A stretch of DNA of 64,000 nucleotides from the NCBI GenBank assembly GCA_025738555.1, contig JAOVFP010000011.1, forward strand, positions 4,565,384-4,629,383, read 5' to 3'. The notes under the pieces were generated by a model that was not told where the DNA came from, ran no database searches, and saw nothing but the letters and a program-made list of their open reading frames with translations. The position numbers were made by a program, and so were the translations under genes. Positions within the stretch are counted from its first letter, which is position 1. Each line of letters starts with the position of its first letter. This document shows positions 25,077 through 37,100 of this stretch, piece by piece. This DNA comes from Cyathus striatus (Eukaryota; Basidiomycota; Agaricomycetes; Agaricales; Nidulariaceae).

Positions 25077-28000
25077 ATGCCTGGCGTTGCTCTTCACCCC
25101 AATTCTACTCCCGTACCTGGGCTCGGAGGTCTTCCCGCAGCCCGTAAGTCGATGCCACCTCCCTCTCTCCACTTCACCACTCGACCAACCACTATACCAG
25201 CTCCCCAGAACGACTCCTCTAGACACCCCGACTTCATCTCAGAGATCAAAGCCAACGCAAGGGAATCCGTCAACAAGAGAACCAAGGGTGCTTCACCCTT
25301 GTCTATGATTCGATCCGCTCAGACTATGCTTGTCCAAGCCAAGGACTCCGAGTCGAAGGGGGATCTGCGTGCTGCATTGGCATCTTACATCAAGACTGCG
25401 AGCCTCGTCAAGATGACCATGGATTCAACAGAGTTTTCTCAGGAGAGGAAAGGAAAGGGCGGAGTGCTGCGCAAGGAAGTTAGCGATTTTCTCGACGTAT
25501 GTGCCACTTGTTTATCTCTCTGATGCAACTACCTCATCACTTCACCATTCACAGGGGGAAGGCCATGATCTGCCTGCCTTATCTTCGGCCGTAGAAGAGA
25601 AACTGAAGGCAATGGATCATTCTCAACCACCGTGCGTTCCTAGTTCTAAATGTTTCTTCACACGAATATTCCTCATCCAAAATGCCCTCTAGCAATGCCT
25701 CGGACTCTACCGAGGCACCTAGCAAGCCAGCACGAAGCATTGCAGAACGCGTGCGTGCATTGCAGGACAATGGGTTGAACGATGCATCCATGGGACCACC
25801 GAAACGCATTTCGCGAGACATATCAAACCTCCCTTCACCACCTCATTCCGCAACCCGTTTTCCTTCATCTTCTTCATCCACCCAACCTCAGTTACCCTCC
25901 ATAACGACCGTATTCCCTACTTCACCACCCGCAGCGCCAACCCCATCTGTATTTGTGCCAACCTCTGCCCTTGGGCCACCTTCTCCGCAATCATCACCGT
26001 CCTCTTCACCCCAAATGAACAACTTCGATCTATCCGGCTTTACACAGTCCTTCCCGCCCATCGATGAGCTAGACGAAACATTTCATCTCCCCACGGTGCC
26101 CACGGGCGTAAGCGTCGCATCGAACAAGTCTAACGGAAATAAGGACTTTAGAAATGGAGATTCAAGCTCGGCAAGTCCTATAGCGTCATTCAGGAACTTT
26201 ACGGTACCGATCGAAAGACCATCAAGTACCCCGATTACACCGGTGAATAACGCATTTGCGAGTCGTCCTGCGTCGCCCATAAAAGCATCGTCATTTAAAC
26301 CGTCTGGGCTGGGCGCGTTGTCGTCTGTTTCGCGGCCGCCTATTCCAGTGAGAAATGCAGCTACTCCGAAGGAGCTCGCGTCGTACATCGACAGCTGGAA
26401 CGTTTTGCTTATTGATGTGCGAAACCGGGGGGAATTTGATCAAGAACATATCGACAGCAAATCGGTAGTGTGCATTGAGCCTCACGTGTTGCAACGGTCC
26501 AAGTATGTGTCTATAGTATTTCCAAGTGCCTTGTCACTAATCATGTTCATCAACAGCTTAACAGCATCAGCCTTGGAAGACTCTATGGCCGTTGGTCCAC
26601 GCAATGAAGGAACCCTCTTTGGTAATCGCGACAAATTTGACCTTGTGGCAGTCTACGATTCTTCTTCAACCAGCTTTGGCAGTGCTGGCTCTCCCCTCTC
26701 CATTCTACTTCGCGTGATATCAGAGCAAGCATTCACAAAAATGCTGAAACGTATGCCTATGATACTTATTGGCGGATTAGAGGCGTGGAAAAGAGATATT
26801 GGTGACAAAGGCATATGGAGAAATGAATCCACACAGAACGAGACTCAGAGACCTTCGCCCACACACGCACCAGGACCCATGTCTAATGGACATTTCACCA
26901 ACGGGCATTATTCTCCCACTATCATTGATTCTACACAGACTTGGATGCCGAAGATTAATGGTGATGTGGGACATAGGACCGCTTATTCTGTTGATCATGC
27001 TTCTGGACATGCAAGGTGAGCGATGTTGTTCTTCAGGAACTGGAAGAAGGTTAATGATGACGTTTAGGTCTCCTGCGGATGTTACTTATACCGGTTCTCA
27101 TGCTGCTCCAGAACGCCCAATTGGAAGGAGACCTGCACTTTCAAGGCCTGCCTCTGGCTCTCTATCGTATTCCCGCGGTATAGAAAATGTATGTATGATT
27201 ATTCCATCCAGCACAGTTTCTAAGGGTTGCCCAGGTTCCACCACCTTTGCCTCTATCAGCGGCTCCGTCCACAAACAGCTTTTCGTCATCCTCTTCATCC
27301 ATACAATACCCCCAATTTCCCAGACGTATATCCCCGACTGCCTCAGGTTCTGCTTCTGCTTCCATTATTTCTTCTGGATTTTCACCTCCAACCCCTTACA
27401 CTTCTGCTCCTATCTCTTATGATATAACATCACCACCGCAAGCATCTATCAATCCTTCAGGTTTATCTCGCCGAAGAAGTGACTTCGTTGATCAGTCTCA
27501 AGAGGCGCTTCTATCCTTTAACAATACCTCTCGTGCCCCGATAGATTATCCCGAATTGCGTCCTCCACCTGCCGTGGCCTCGCCTGTTTTGGAGAGACAA
27601 GATAATCGTCGCGTCGCGCCTAGTTCTTTGCCCGTGACGAGTTCTGCTCCTAAGCCGCCTAGAGTTAATTATGAGTATCCCCCTACTTATTGGTTGGATA
27701 TGGAGATTGGCACGTCGGGCTTAAAGAATATGGGGAATACGTGCTATATGAACGCGCCGGTTCAATGTTTAAGTGCGACGTTCCCATTTGCGCGATTCTT
27801 CACAGGTAAGTGAAAATTTTGTTACTTACATCGCATGTCACTAATTGATTTACAGAGGGACGTTGGAAAAGTGCAGTCAACTTTCAGAATCCACTTGGTT
27901 CCAAGGGTGCATTAACGGCATCTTTTGCGGAGCTCTTGCGCGAGATGTGGGGCGGCGACATGCCTTACCTTGTTCCTGGCGATTTCAGGGTGGGTGTTTC

Positions 28001-29061
28001 TTATGTCTGCAGTTAAAAATGTGTTCCTCATTTTTGCTTTTAGAGAACTGTTTGCAAATTAAATGCTCAATATAACGGCGCCGATCAACACGATTCACAA
28101 GAGTTCCTTAGTTTCCTGATTGATGGTATCCACGAAGACTTGAACCGTATTCTAGTCAGACCCAAAATCACGAGCACACCTGAACAAGAGGCGGAGCTGG
28201 AGACCCTTCCTCAACAGATCGCTAGTGAACGGGAGTGGAGAACATGGCGATCGTCAAATGATAGTCTTATTGTGGACTTTTTCCAAGGACAATTTAGGAA
28301 TCGTTTGAAGTGTTTAACATGTCATACGGTACGTTGACTAGTACAACTGGAGGGAAGTTGCTGATATCCTCGCAGACGTCAACGACATACAATGTATTTT
28401 CTATTCTTCAGCTGCCTATACCCCATACCAATAGTAGCAAGGTGCACATTCAAAGTTGCCTCGATACTTTATTGAACGAGGAAATCTTGGAGAAGGATGA
28501 TGCATGGGATTGTCCTAAATGCAAGACGAAACGAACTGCTTCAAAGAGGCTATCTCTCGCACGGCTACCTCCTATCCTTCTTATCAATTTCAAGCGATTC
28601 AAATACAAGGGAAAGTTTGTGGATAAAATAGATACCTTCGTTGACTTCCCTATGAAATCCCTCGATCTTACCAACTATATGCCTGCTCCTTTACCTCCCG
28701 GTGCCGACAAGTCGGAGTTGAATGGAGGCTTACCTTTGTCACCGGACGATCCACGAACACAGCTCCCACCGTACAAGTATGATTTGTATGGAGTAACCAA
28801 TCATTATGGTAGCTTAACTGGCGGCCATTGTAAGTGTCCTTTCCTGGCTTTAACTATGGATACTAATTGTCTTTCCAGACACCGCATCCATAGCTTCCCG
28901 TGGAGGTTGGATGTACTGCGACGACAGCAGTGTGAGGCCTGTCGATCCCAAGTCCGTCGTGGTAAATAACAATCCCATTAAGCTTGTATGCTATTTACTA
29001 AAATATTTGATTACAGAATCAAAAGGCGTACGTCTTGTTTTACAAGAGAGTCCGACAGTAG
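25077..29061 (+). CDS. Ubiquitin carboxyl-terminal hydrolase, Doa4/USP8-like
   Basis: 1152 aa from 11 exons: 25077-25496, 25555-25631, 25693-26502, 26557-27015, 27068-27188, 27235-27805, 27856-27989, 28044-28328, 28376-28829, 28879-28961, 29017-29061. Domain order: an N-terminal helical USP8-type dimerisation/MIT-like region (about 40-160), a long Ser/Pro-rich linker, a rhodanese-like domain (about 385-535, with NVLLIDVRNRGEFDQEHI), another disordered linker, and the USP catalytic domain (about 785-1150). Catalytic Cys799 lies in MGNTCYMN and His1110 in GGHYTA; a zinc ribbon uses CLTC and CPKC. This is the Doa4/Ubp4-Ubp5/USP8 architecture, which strips ubiquitin from cargo at endosomes. It is tail to tail with the Snt2-like gene, 132 bp apart. 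Confidence 0.93.
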
Positions 29062-29193
29062 ATTATACAATTAGTTATTCGATATTCCCCTTCGTTTAAA
29101 TCGGTTTCTTCTAAATGTAGTCATTTGTATTCTAACCTTCATTCATTACTTCTCGCTGGACTCACTCCGGATATGTAACTTTATAGTCCTAAT

Positions 29194-32100
29194 TCATGAC
29201 ACCATCATGCTCATAGCTTCTGTGTTACTTTCGGTTGTTTCGAAATGGCATTTGTGACATATCCATTTGTCTGATCCATCGGGATAGAATGCAGGTGAGA
29301 ACTGAGATCGACAACGCGAACATTCAGGTTCAGAGGGTGTTGTATCGAAGGGCGTGCTGGAAGCCCGAGAGACTGAAGTTTCACTGCGCACGTTCAGTAT
29401 AGTGTCCAGCCGTCTCGCCTTACGCAGTAAACCATGGGCTTGTCCGACAGCGGCCTGCTTGTAAGCTTGGCAATATACTTGCAGGGCCGTCTATGGATGA
29501 CGAATGAGCAAAGTAATGACAATTAGAAGGGTTAGCCTACCTCTCCACCTTCATTTGTCTCGCAGATATCGTAGATATCGCGTTTACTATGATCATGGTC
29601 TTTACAAGACACAATTGCATTCATAGCGCCAGTTTCTCCTTTGAATGTTGTTGTGATCGTCGTATCCCGACGACTGCTCTTGACCTGCGATGATACAATC
29701 AAAAACTCTTCTTCAGTGTCAAGAACATATCACATACTGGTTGTATTTCGAAACCAAATTTATACTCTTGTTTCCAAGCACACGAAGCATGATATTCCTT
29801 ATTACAATCACTACACCGAATAATGGCACCTTGTACTTGGTTGCATATAGAGCAGTTCTATGAATGTAGTTTAGAGGACGTATTCTTGAATAGTACTGGG
29901 ATAGACTTACTGCCTCCCATTTATGACTTGAAATGGTGCTGAGACCTTCAACCAACCGTAGCCGAGAAGCATCGGTAAAAGTTAGCTCCGGCATAAATAC
30001 GGCGCATAGGATATGTGCCCATCCTTGGCCTTCTGTTGGCTTGCAAGCCCGCAGAAACGAGTCAGGATGAGGATAAGGTCTCCGCTTTTTCTCCTCATTC
30101 GACGCTCGCGGACATAGTAAGCAATCAGAGTTCTAAAAACAGGTTTAGAAATCTAAATATAAGGTGCTCGAAATAACCGTCACATACAATAGATGCCTCC
30201 AATGTGTCTTCGTTCTCACACAACTCACAACTCCATACTTCTACAGCAGATGGGTCAACAATCGCGCCGCACGAACCTAGAGATATATTAGTTAACTCGG
30301 AACGCTGTGGCGATACATCTATTGAGAGGCTTACCCGCATGTAATCTGACTTGACATTTCTTGCACTTGAGAACTTTCCCAAGAGGACCGGTCTTTGAAC
30401 AGGCAAGACAACGAATCTGAGGTGCAGCTGAGACCGGAGGCGGGGGCGTTGATCGCACAGAAGTAACGGAGACACTTGTCTATTGAAGAAAAAGAGTAAA
30501 TTGAAGGGGTGAAACCCAAATATAAAGTTTACGTACCCTTGCTCGTTTAGTTGAAGGCCCTGCCAACGGCGTACCTTCACGTTTCTCCGTAGATCTGGTC
30601 TTCGTAGCAGGCAGGGATTCTTCGCGGAGAGGCCGTACATTCAAATCTGCATACTTTCTCCAGTTGGTACCGCACATTTCACATAAAAGATTAGTTGATA
30701 ATCCTCTTGGAGCCTTCCACCAAACACTAGATTCTCGGGTTCTACAAGCACCGCAGCTGGGTGACTTAACAGGTAGGTCTACAACAGACTCTTCGTCATC
30801 AGGCAATCCAACACGCTGACCATCCGTAGCTTCAGCTAAGCTACCGTACTTCTTGCTGATAGGCTTCGGAGGAGGACCGAATTTCCGGATTCGTTCGTTT
30901 TCTTCCCCTAACTTTGAACTAGAAAGGGCAGAAAATGTCAAATATACTATCATACACCATAACAAATTAACCAACCTCTTCCAGTGTCCGTAAAAACGAA
31001 CAACTTCGGGCATAGAGCGCGTTACAACTTCGTCACGTACGGCACGAAGTTCAGCACCATGAAGATGGATTGCATCTTCGAAAGCAACAACCTCTTCCCG
31101 CGACCAGGGTTTATCAGCATAGGGGGTTTCTTGCTTCTTCCACTAAAGAATAGAGTTAGCGGGAAGCTAAAGCTTCCTTGGTTGGTGAGCTTACCTTCTC
31201 CCCCGTTCGGATGGGACCCCTCATACTTACGCCCGTGAATGGCTTCGCAGCTAACGCTGCGTCTGAAAATCTTCGAATGACTTCCGTTAGCCAGTCCACG
31301 CTCGACTTTAACTTCTGGTCGTCGGTAATAGTAGTTTTACACGATTCAACTAATTGCTATTAACGAATATTATCGCAGCGTCAGTACACGAGCGCTTACC
31401 CTCGGCCACTAAAAGAAACAATGGTAAATACATTATGTAACCCGAAGTGATGAAACCACGCACCTTCCGCCTCTGTCAAAGTGTTGATGATTCCCAGCAC
31501 TTCGATCGTTGTGTCGCTACCTCTTTCTTCCATGTCTGCAAATACTCAGATAATTGACACGTAAATGGAAGAATAAGCAAACCTGGTGGATATGTGTATG
31601 GTTTGGGCGTCGGTGGTACGTTTGCTTGATACTTCGGGCCTTGTCGTGTGGCGGTACGGGGAAAAATAAGATCGTCCGGATCTAGTTCATCTGTTAAATG
31701 TACCATCCTTCACGAGTTAGGTTACAGACGTACCAAGTGTATCCTCTGCAACTGTGTGTTGACTGTATCTTCTGAATATAACCGGAATTGATCTATGGGA
31801 AGAAACTACTTACCCAAAGTAGCGGAAAGGCCACATCTTGAAATGTTTTATGGGACAGTTCTCCTCCTCTCAGCTTGCGTCTTATCCTTACGAGGTCGTC
31901 CCCGTCCTCTTGGAGCTGGGGCATTGGATTTCACCCTGGAAGGTTGGGGTGCAGAAACGCGAACTTCGTGGCTGTCTACTTCTTCTTCATGCTTTCGAGA
32001 GCAAGGAGCACATGTCCACCCGTACCCTCGAGAAGGCTTGGCGGCGAGAGGTGGTTGGACGCATCCCATATGGAAGAATCGTTTGCAACGATCGCATTGT

Positions 32101-32847
32101 ACGGACTCTTGACTAGAAGTAATCCATTATGGTGTGCTATTGCTGGCGGGTTCAATTAACTTACCTTGGACACCAAGCTTTGCAGGTATCACAGAGTCGA
32201 ATTGTATCTGTTAGGTCAGGTATAACCTCTTTCTCTGCCACCACGTATTCATACCGTGAAGTCAGAACATCCCTGATGTTCTCAGGTACTACAAACATGA
32301 GCTCTATGAGGTCTAATAAATAGCATTGAGAATAGGACATGTACATACAGTTACGAACATCAGTTGCCTGAATAATTTCAAATTCTTTCTTGATATATGG
32401 ATCAAACAGACGGTTGAAGTAGAATCTATCATCGCGTTTCTTCCAGCCAGCTAAATCAGAAATTTTGTCTCTGTGAAGCACGTGGCATTTGGCGCGTAGT
32501 TGATTAATGTCGCAAACCTCCGAATATATAGCAGCGAGGAGGAGACGAGAGTCAGCGACGGGACGGTCGCTAACATCACTGGGACGATAATACCAGGCAA
32601 GACGAACACGCGTGTACAAGTAATTTTTACCATCCTCCCCCTTTGGGGCATCTTCCGGGGGGAGGAATTGCATAATTCTGGCTATTGAGTACGGGGTCCC
32701 GTCCCGAGTATCCCAACTAGGGGAACAGTAGACATGGTCTGCAAAAATATGTTAGATATACTCAAATAATATGATTTCGACGTAGAGACGAATTATACCG
32801 TTTACTTTTACCAGTTCACCATTTTTGAGGTAGACAGGGTGTGACAT
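29194..32847 (-). CDS. Snt2-like chromatin protein: BAH-PHD-SANT-GATA-PHD
   Basis: About 933 aa from 17 exons: 32847-32799, 32738-32349, 32288-32165, 32112-31814, 31762-31734, 31690-31583, 31535-31464, 31408-31400, 31349-31195, 31142-30976, 30918-30537, 30479-30335, 30276-30188, 30132-29911, 29857-29738, 29684-29541, 29490-29194. Order: BAH domain (HVYCSPSW start), PHD finger (CDTCKAWC through WTCAPC), AT-hook RGRPRKDK, then HFKMWPFRYFG and AEDTLDELDPDDLIFPRT. Next come a SANT domain (KPWSREEVVAFEDAI), a GATA-type zinc finger (CGACRTRESSVWWKAPRG, CEMCGTNW), and a second PHD plus extended PHD. It probably reads histone marks in a deacetylase or demethylase complex. A one-base frame break lies in a GA-rich run near 31861-31872 inside exon 4; restoring one G would give a continuous frame. 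Confidence 0.85.
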
Positions 32848-34108
32848 GGTTAAGTGAGGAAACTGAGCTTAAAAACCCAGAATGGAACGAAGAAATGGGA
32901 AAAAGACCAAAATGGAATATAAAAGCAGGAAAGAATGCTATATAAACGAGCCGAATATTTAAGAGAGATAGTGGCGAGAATTCGACGAGAGGAAGCGTTG
33001 ATTTCGTTGAGAGAAGGTGGAGGAGGGGAAACAAGAGTGATGATTGTAACTCCGACGACTCGTCGAAACTGAAGCTCTGAAACAAGCTGTAGCCAGAACA
33101 GATCCGCATTGATTCAAAAATGCCCACATAATCCTCTCGTGCCAAAATACCATTGTTGCTTCCCATTTACCTTTACTGAACCATATTTTTCCCTACCTAG
33201 CTCGCTCAGTAGCCTTTCGCGAGGCGTACGTGGCCATCGCATAACCACCCGGAATAGAAATAGTAACCAACGATAAGTTCACGGCAGCCGCGCTTCAATA
33301 GTGCAGCTTCTATTATATATATTATACACTATTTCATCGTGCGCCCACTCGAATTCTCTCTTTTTTCTTTTAGTTGGATCTCGTTTTTCCAGTGATTATT
33401 TCACGGCAGGGCCAAGTTCATTAGCGTACGATATCTGTACAGCGTATATGTACTATACTATATCTGCCTTACGCTAAGTGTTTTCGTTCAGGTGACCCCC
33501 AGGGCGTCTCAAGGGTCAACAACTCAGAAACCTAATCTTCTATGAATTGCCTTTCCATAAAGGATATGTGGGTTATTTTATGTGCGCGCACATTGCAGTG
33601 TGGCTATTCGACTGGAAGAACTTTCATTGATATGTTGATGCATGATGGGCTGACGGCAACAACTTTCATGCAGTAGGTTTTACGGTTACATGAGAAACCA
33701 TATAAATAAATGGTGGCGATATGGGTACGTTGGTACAAAAATATGGTCGCTGACATTGCGGAACAGCTTAGGTAGCTAACCTTCTCGCAGCAAGCTAGCG
33801 AAAGTGGCTGCCGTAACATGTCGATTTCAGGCACGTCTTCGGCGTTCCGGAGGCATCACCCCGTCCGCCAGCCGATCAGCTTACTCATCGAAATGCCTTG
33901 GTATTTGAGGGGTCTTTCCTTTTCCGTACAAACATTCCGTGGTTTACTCCCCGCTTTAGCACTGGGCTCCCGTCAATCAAGCGTCACGCTCATCATCCTG
34001 GCACGGTCATTAGCCCACGCTAATCTTCTTCCTCCCCTTCCCCTCCTCCCCTCCCCTCTTGCTATTGCTGCCCTAGGGCACTCGTAGCTGGTTACAACCA
34101 GGTTACAG
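32848..34108. other. Intergenic between divergent genes
   Basis: About 1.3 kb separating the starts of the Snt2-like gene and the histidine kinase. A pyrimidine-rich block at about 34020-34065 and AT repeats near 33300-33330 were noted. Only short, unconvincing frames exist; the two promoters must lie here. Confidence 0.45.
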
Positions 34109-37100
34109 ATGCACCAGGCTTCTTCAGACTGGGCAAAGGATGTTGCTTCGTACCAAGGGAGCGAGAAGGCCGACCATCTCACGCAGGCAGCACCAACGTC
34201 TGCCACTTCTACCGCTGCTGCAGATCTCTTACCCGCTCCCGTTACACAAGGAACAGGCTCAAACTCCGTTGGAGGCAAAAGCAAGCGGAAGGTTCGCGTA
34301 GGAGTACTTAGAGTTACATGGGCAAGGTTCAAGAAACGTGTCGGCACAGGGACTGCACCCTCAAGTTCTTCACCGCTCGATAGCCACCCGGAGAGTGCAT
34401 TTGCTGTCAGGCGACAGGGAGAGGGAGAGGGGGAGGAGGATTCTGATCCCGTCGATGAAGTAGTAGTGGATAGGGTGTGGTCAGAAGAGGTTCGGACGTC
34501 AACCACACATTCTGAACTGGGCGGCAGCCCTGAGAAATCTGGAAGTCATCCTGTTGGTGCCACCAGCGACCACGAAAGTGTTCTACCAGAAGGAATCTGG
34601 GGAAGCTCAACACCTCTCATTATTGTACGCTATCGAATATGGCCCGCGATACTTGGTTTTTTCAGCACACGGTTTATTGATGAAGCATCCGAACGTCACT
34701 ATGCACAGGTTTGTTTTCCCCATGTAACTCAGGAAAGCTGACTGAATAGCGCTAATCTTAAATGAATGATCGCAGGAGGATTGGTTTCTCAAAAAGTCAC
34801 TAGCACTTTGGGCTTCTGTATGGCTGATAGTGAATTGGGTGCTTGGTTGCGCCTTTATCCCACACAATCCCGTCGTGAACATGGACAAAGTTTTCTACTT
34901 CGGGGTAAGTGTACTGCTCATCTATGACGACATACCTGAGCGGAATTTGAATTAACCTTTGCCACGGTCACCAGGTTGCACCTGTTCTCAGTTTGCCGAT
35001 CCTGTATGTATACTTATTTCAGATTGTGATGCTCGAAAAACATATCTGATCATGATCCTAGGTTTATGGTCATGTATGATTGGCCTCGAGACCGCTCATT
35101 CTTTTATCAAGCCTTCCTTGTGGTTTCTATCTGGTGTTGGTAAGCCGCGGATGTATCTTGGAAGTATGAAATCTCGATCTTAATTCGATCATTCCCCGCA
35201 GGTCATTTTATCAAGTGCTATTTATGTAAGGGCCCTTCGCTCTGTTGTCGCGGAGTCTCTTACATCTCTTAACTAGCTTACTATGTGGCTACTACACCTC
35301 GACACCCAATTGCCAGGGCAGAGACTTTATGGCTACATTCTACTACACCTCTGTATGGGGTTATTAATCTTGTTGCGTTTACTCCCATCTTACCTTGTAC
35401 ACATCAGGCCCTTCAAACCATTGCCCTTTTCGGTTTGAAACTTAATCGCTTCCCAGCAGCAGTTGGGGCTGTGGTGTTCTACCTTTTGTATGATTTACTT
35501 TTAAACCTTCGTTGAATTGTGTGTAACGGTGCATATTTACAGTGCCTCTGCGACAATGATTCCATTGAGGAGGACGTGGGGACGAAGTCGGTATTATTTA
35601 ATTTCATCAGCAAAGAAAGAAACTAATAAGACTTTCATAAAGGTCTCATTAACTTTTTCATCTTTCAATTTTGTAAGTTAGTTTCCATTCTTAATGTATC
35701 TATTACTCATACGTGTCTTAGTCCTAATTTATGTGCACTATATGCGAGAAAGCGTGAGTCCCCCTTATGCGATAATGAATTCCTTGAAATGAGCTGTCCT
35801 GTAGTCGGAGCGTCGATTATATATTTTACGTGATCAGTTAAAGATGCAGTATCGGGTATGTCTGAACATCATCATAATGTCTTGCATATTATAAAAGTTT
35901 GTAGGCTACTCAAAAAGCGCAGATCAATGAAAAGAAAACGGCGGACTCGAAGCGGAGGCTCACATCGTACGTCTTGTCCAACTGAAGTGTGCTTGCATAT
36001 GTTAACTTTTGATCCTGTAGCTATGTTTTTCATGATAAGTTCCTTTTCATTCCTCAGGAAGTAACTGCCTTACGTTATAATTTGCACAGGTCCGAGTTCC
36101 ACTGAATACGGCACGTACGTGATTCTTAGATTCGTCCACTAGGCCGTTCACGCTGATTCCTGAGCCAGTTCTAGCCGTTCAAAATATGGAAGCATCTGGG
36201 ACTATAGCCAAGGACCAGGAAGTGGAGTTCAATGCGCTCTCCGGCAGTCTTACTATGATGTCCAAAGGTCAGCACATTATAATCTTCAAGGTGATCTGAC
36301 ATTAATTCCGTTACTTATGTATAGTTTTGAACGATGTTTTGGATTTGTATGTTTCACCATCTTAATGTTGCACGGATACTTACGTCTACATTGTTCTCTC
36401 AGCAATCGCATGGACAGCGGTAAATTTGAATCTGCCTCCAGGGTACATTAATACCGATTCTGTAAACAGTTTCTCATACTGATCATTTCTACTATTAGCC
36501 TTACGCATTTCATCAAGTGATGCGGTCTCTTTTCATTCCATTACGGATGTCAACGGATGCCCGTGGATTAGAACTGGAAACACATCTTGACCCTAACATT
36601 GACATGGTATAGCACTGTTCTTCAACTGCCAAGATTAGACCTGACAGTTTGATAGATTGCCAGACGAGCCACCTATGAGGCTACGGGAGTGAAGGGGGAA
36701 ACCATCAGAAAAGAAATACAGGATCATCCTGAGGTCGAGGGTGTAGTCACCGGAGACGAGACCCGGTTGCGCCAGATAATAACCAACCTTACTAGGTACG
36801 CGTCTACCAAGAGGTGGCAGGCTTATTTCTGATCCGCACTCTAGCAATGCGTGTAAATTTACTCCTACAGGTGGTAAATTAACCATTGCAACGAAGCTGG
36901 TTCTTCCGGAGATGGAAATGTCGTTCAGGGAGGAGGAAGACCTATCTTTGAAGAAGATAGAAACAGGCACGTCTTCAAGCGATAATCAGCATTCTCTTTC
37001 TGCTAGCCACCTCAGCAAACATAATATTGAGAACGGCAAATCTCCGCCGGCTATAGAGCGGATCGTTGTTCGCATTGAGGTAACCGATACCGGGTATGGG

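Noticed and set aside
32313..32348. Reading through the third BAH-region intron of the Snt2-like gene
   Set aside because: Part of a 60-nt intron (32348-32289); reading through is open but inserts residues that break the DVRNLPENIRDVL motif.
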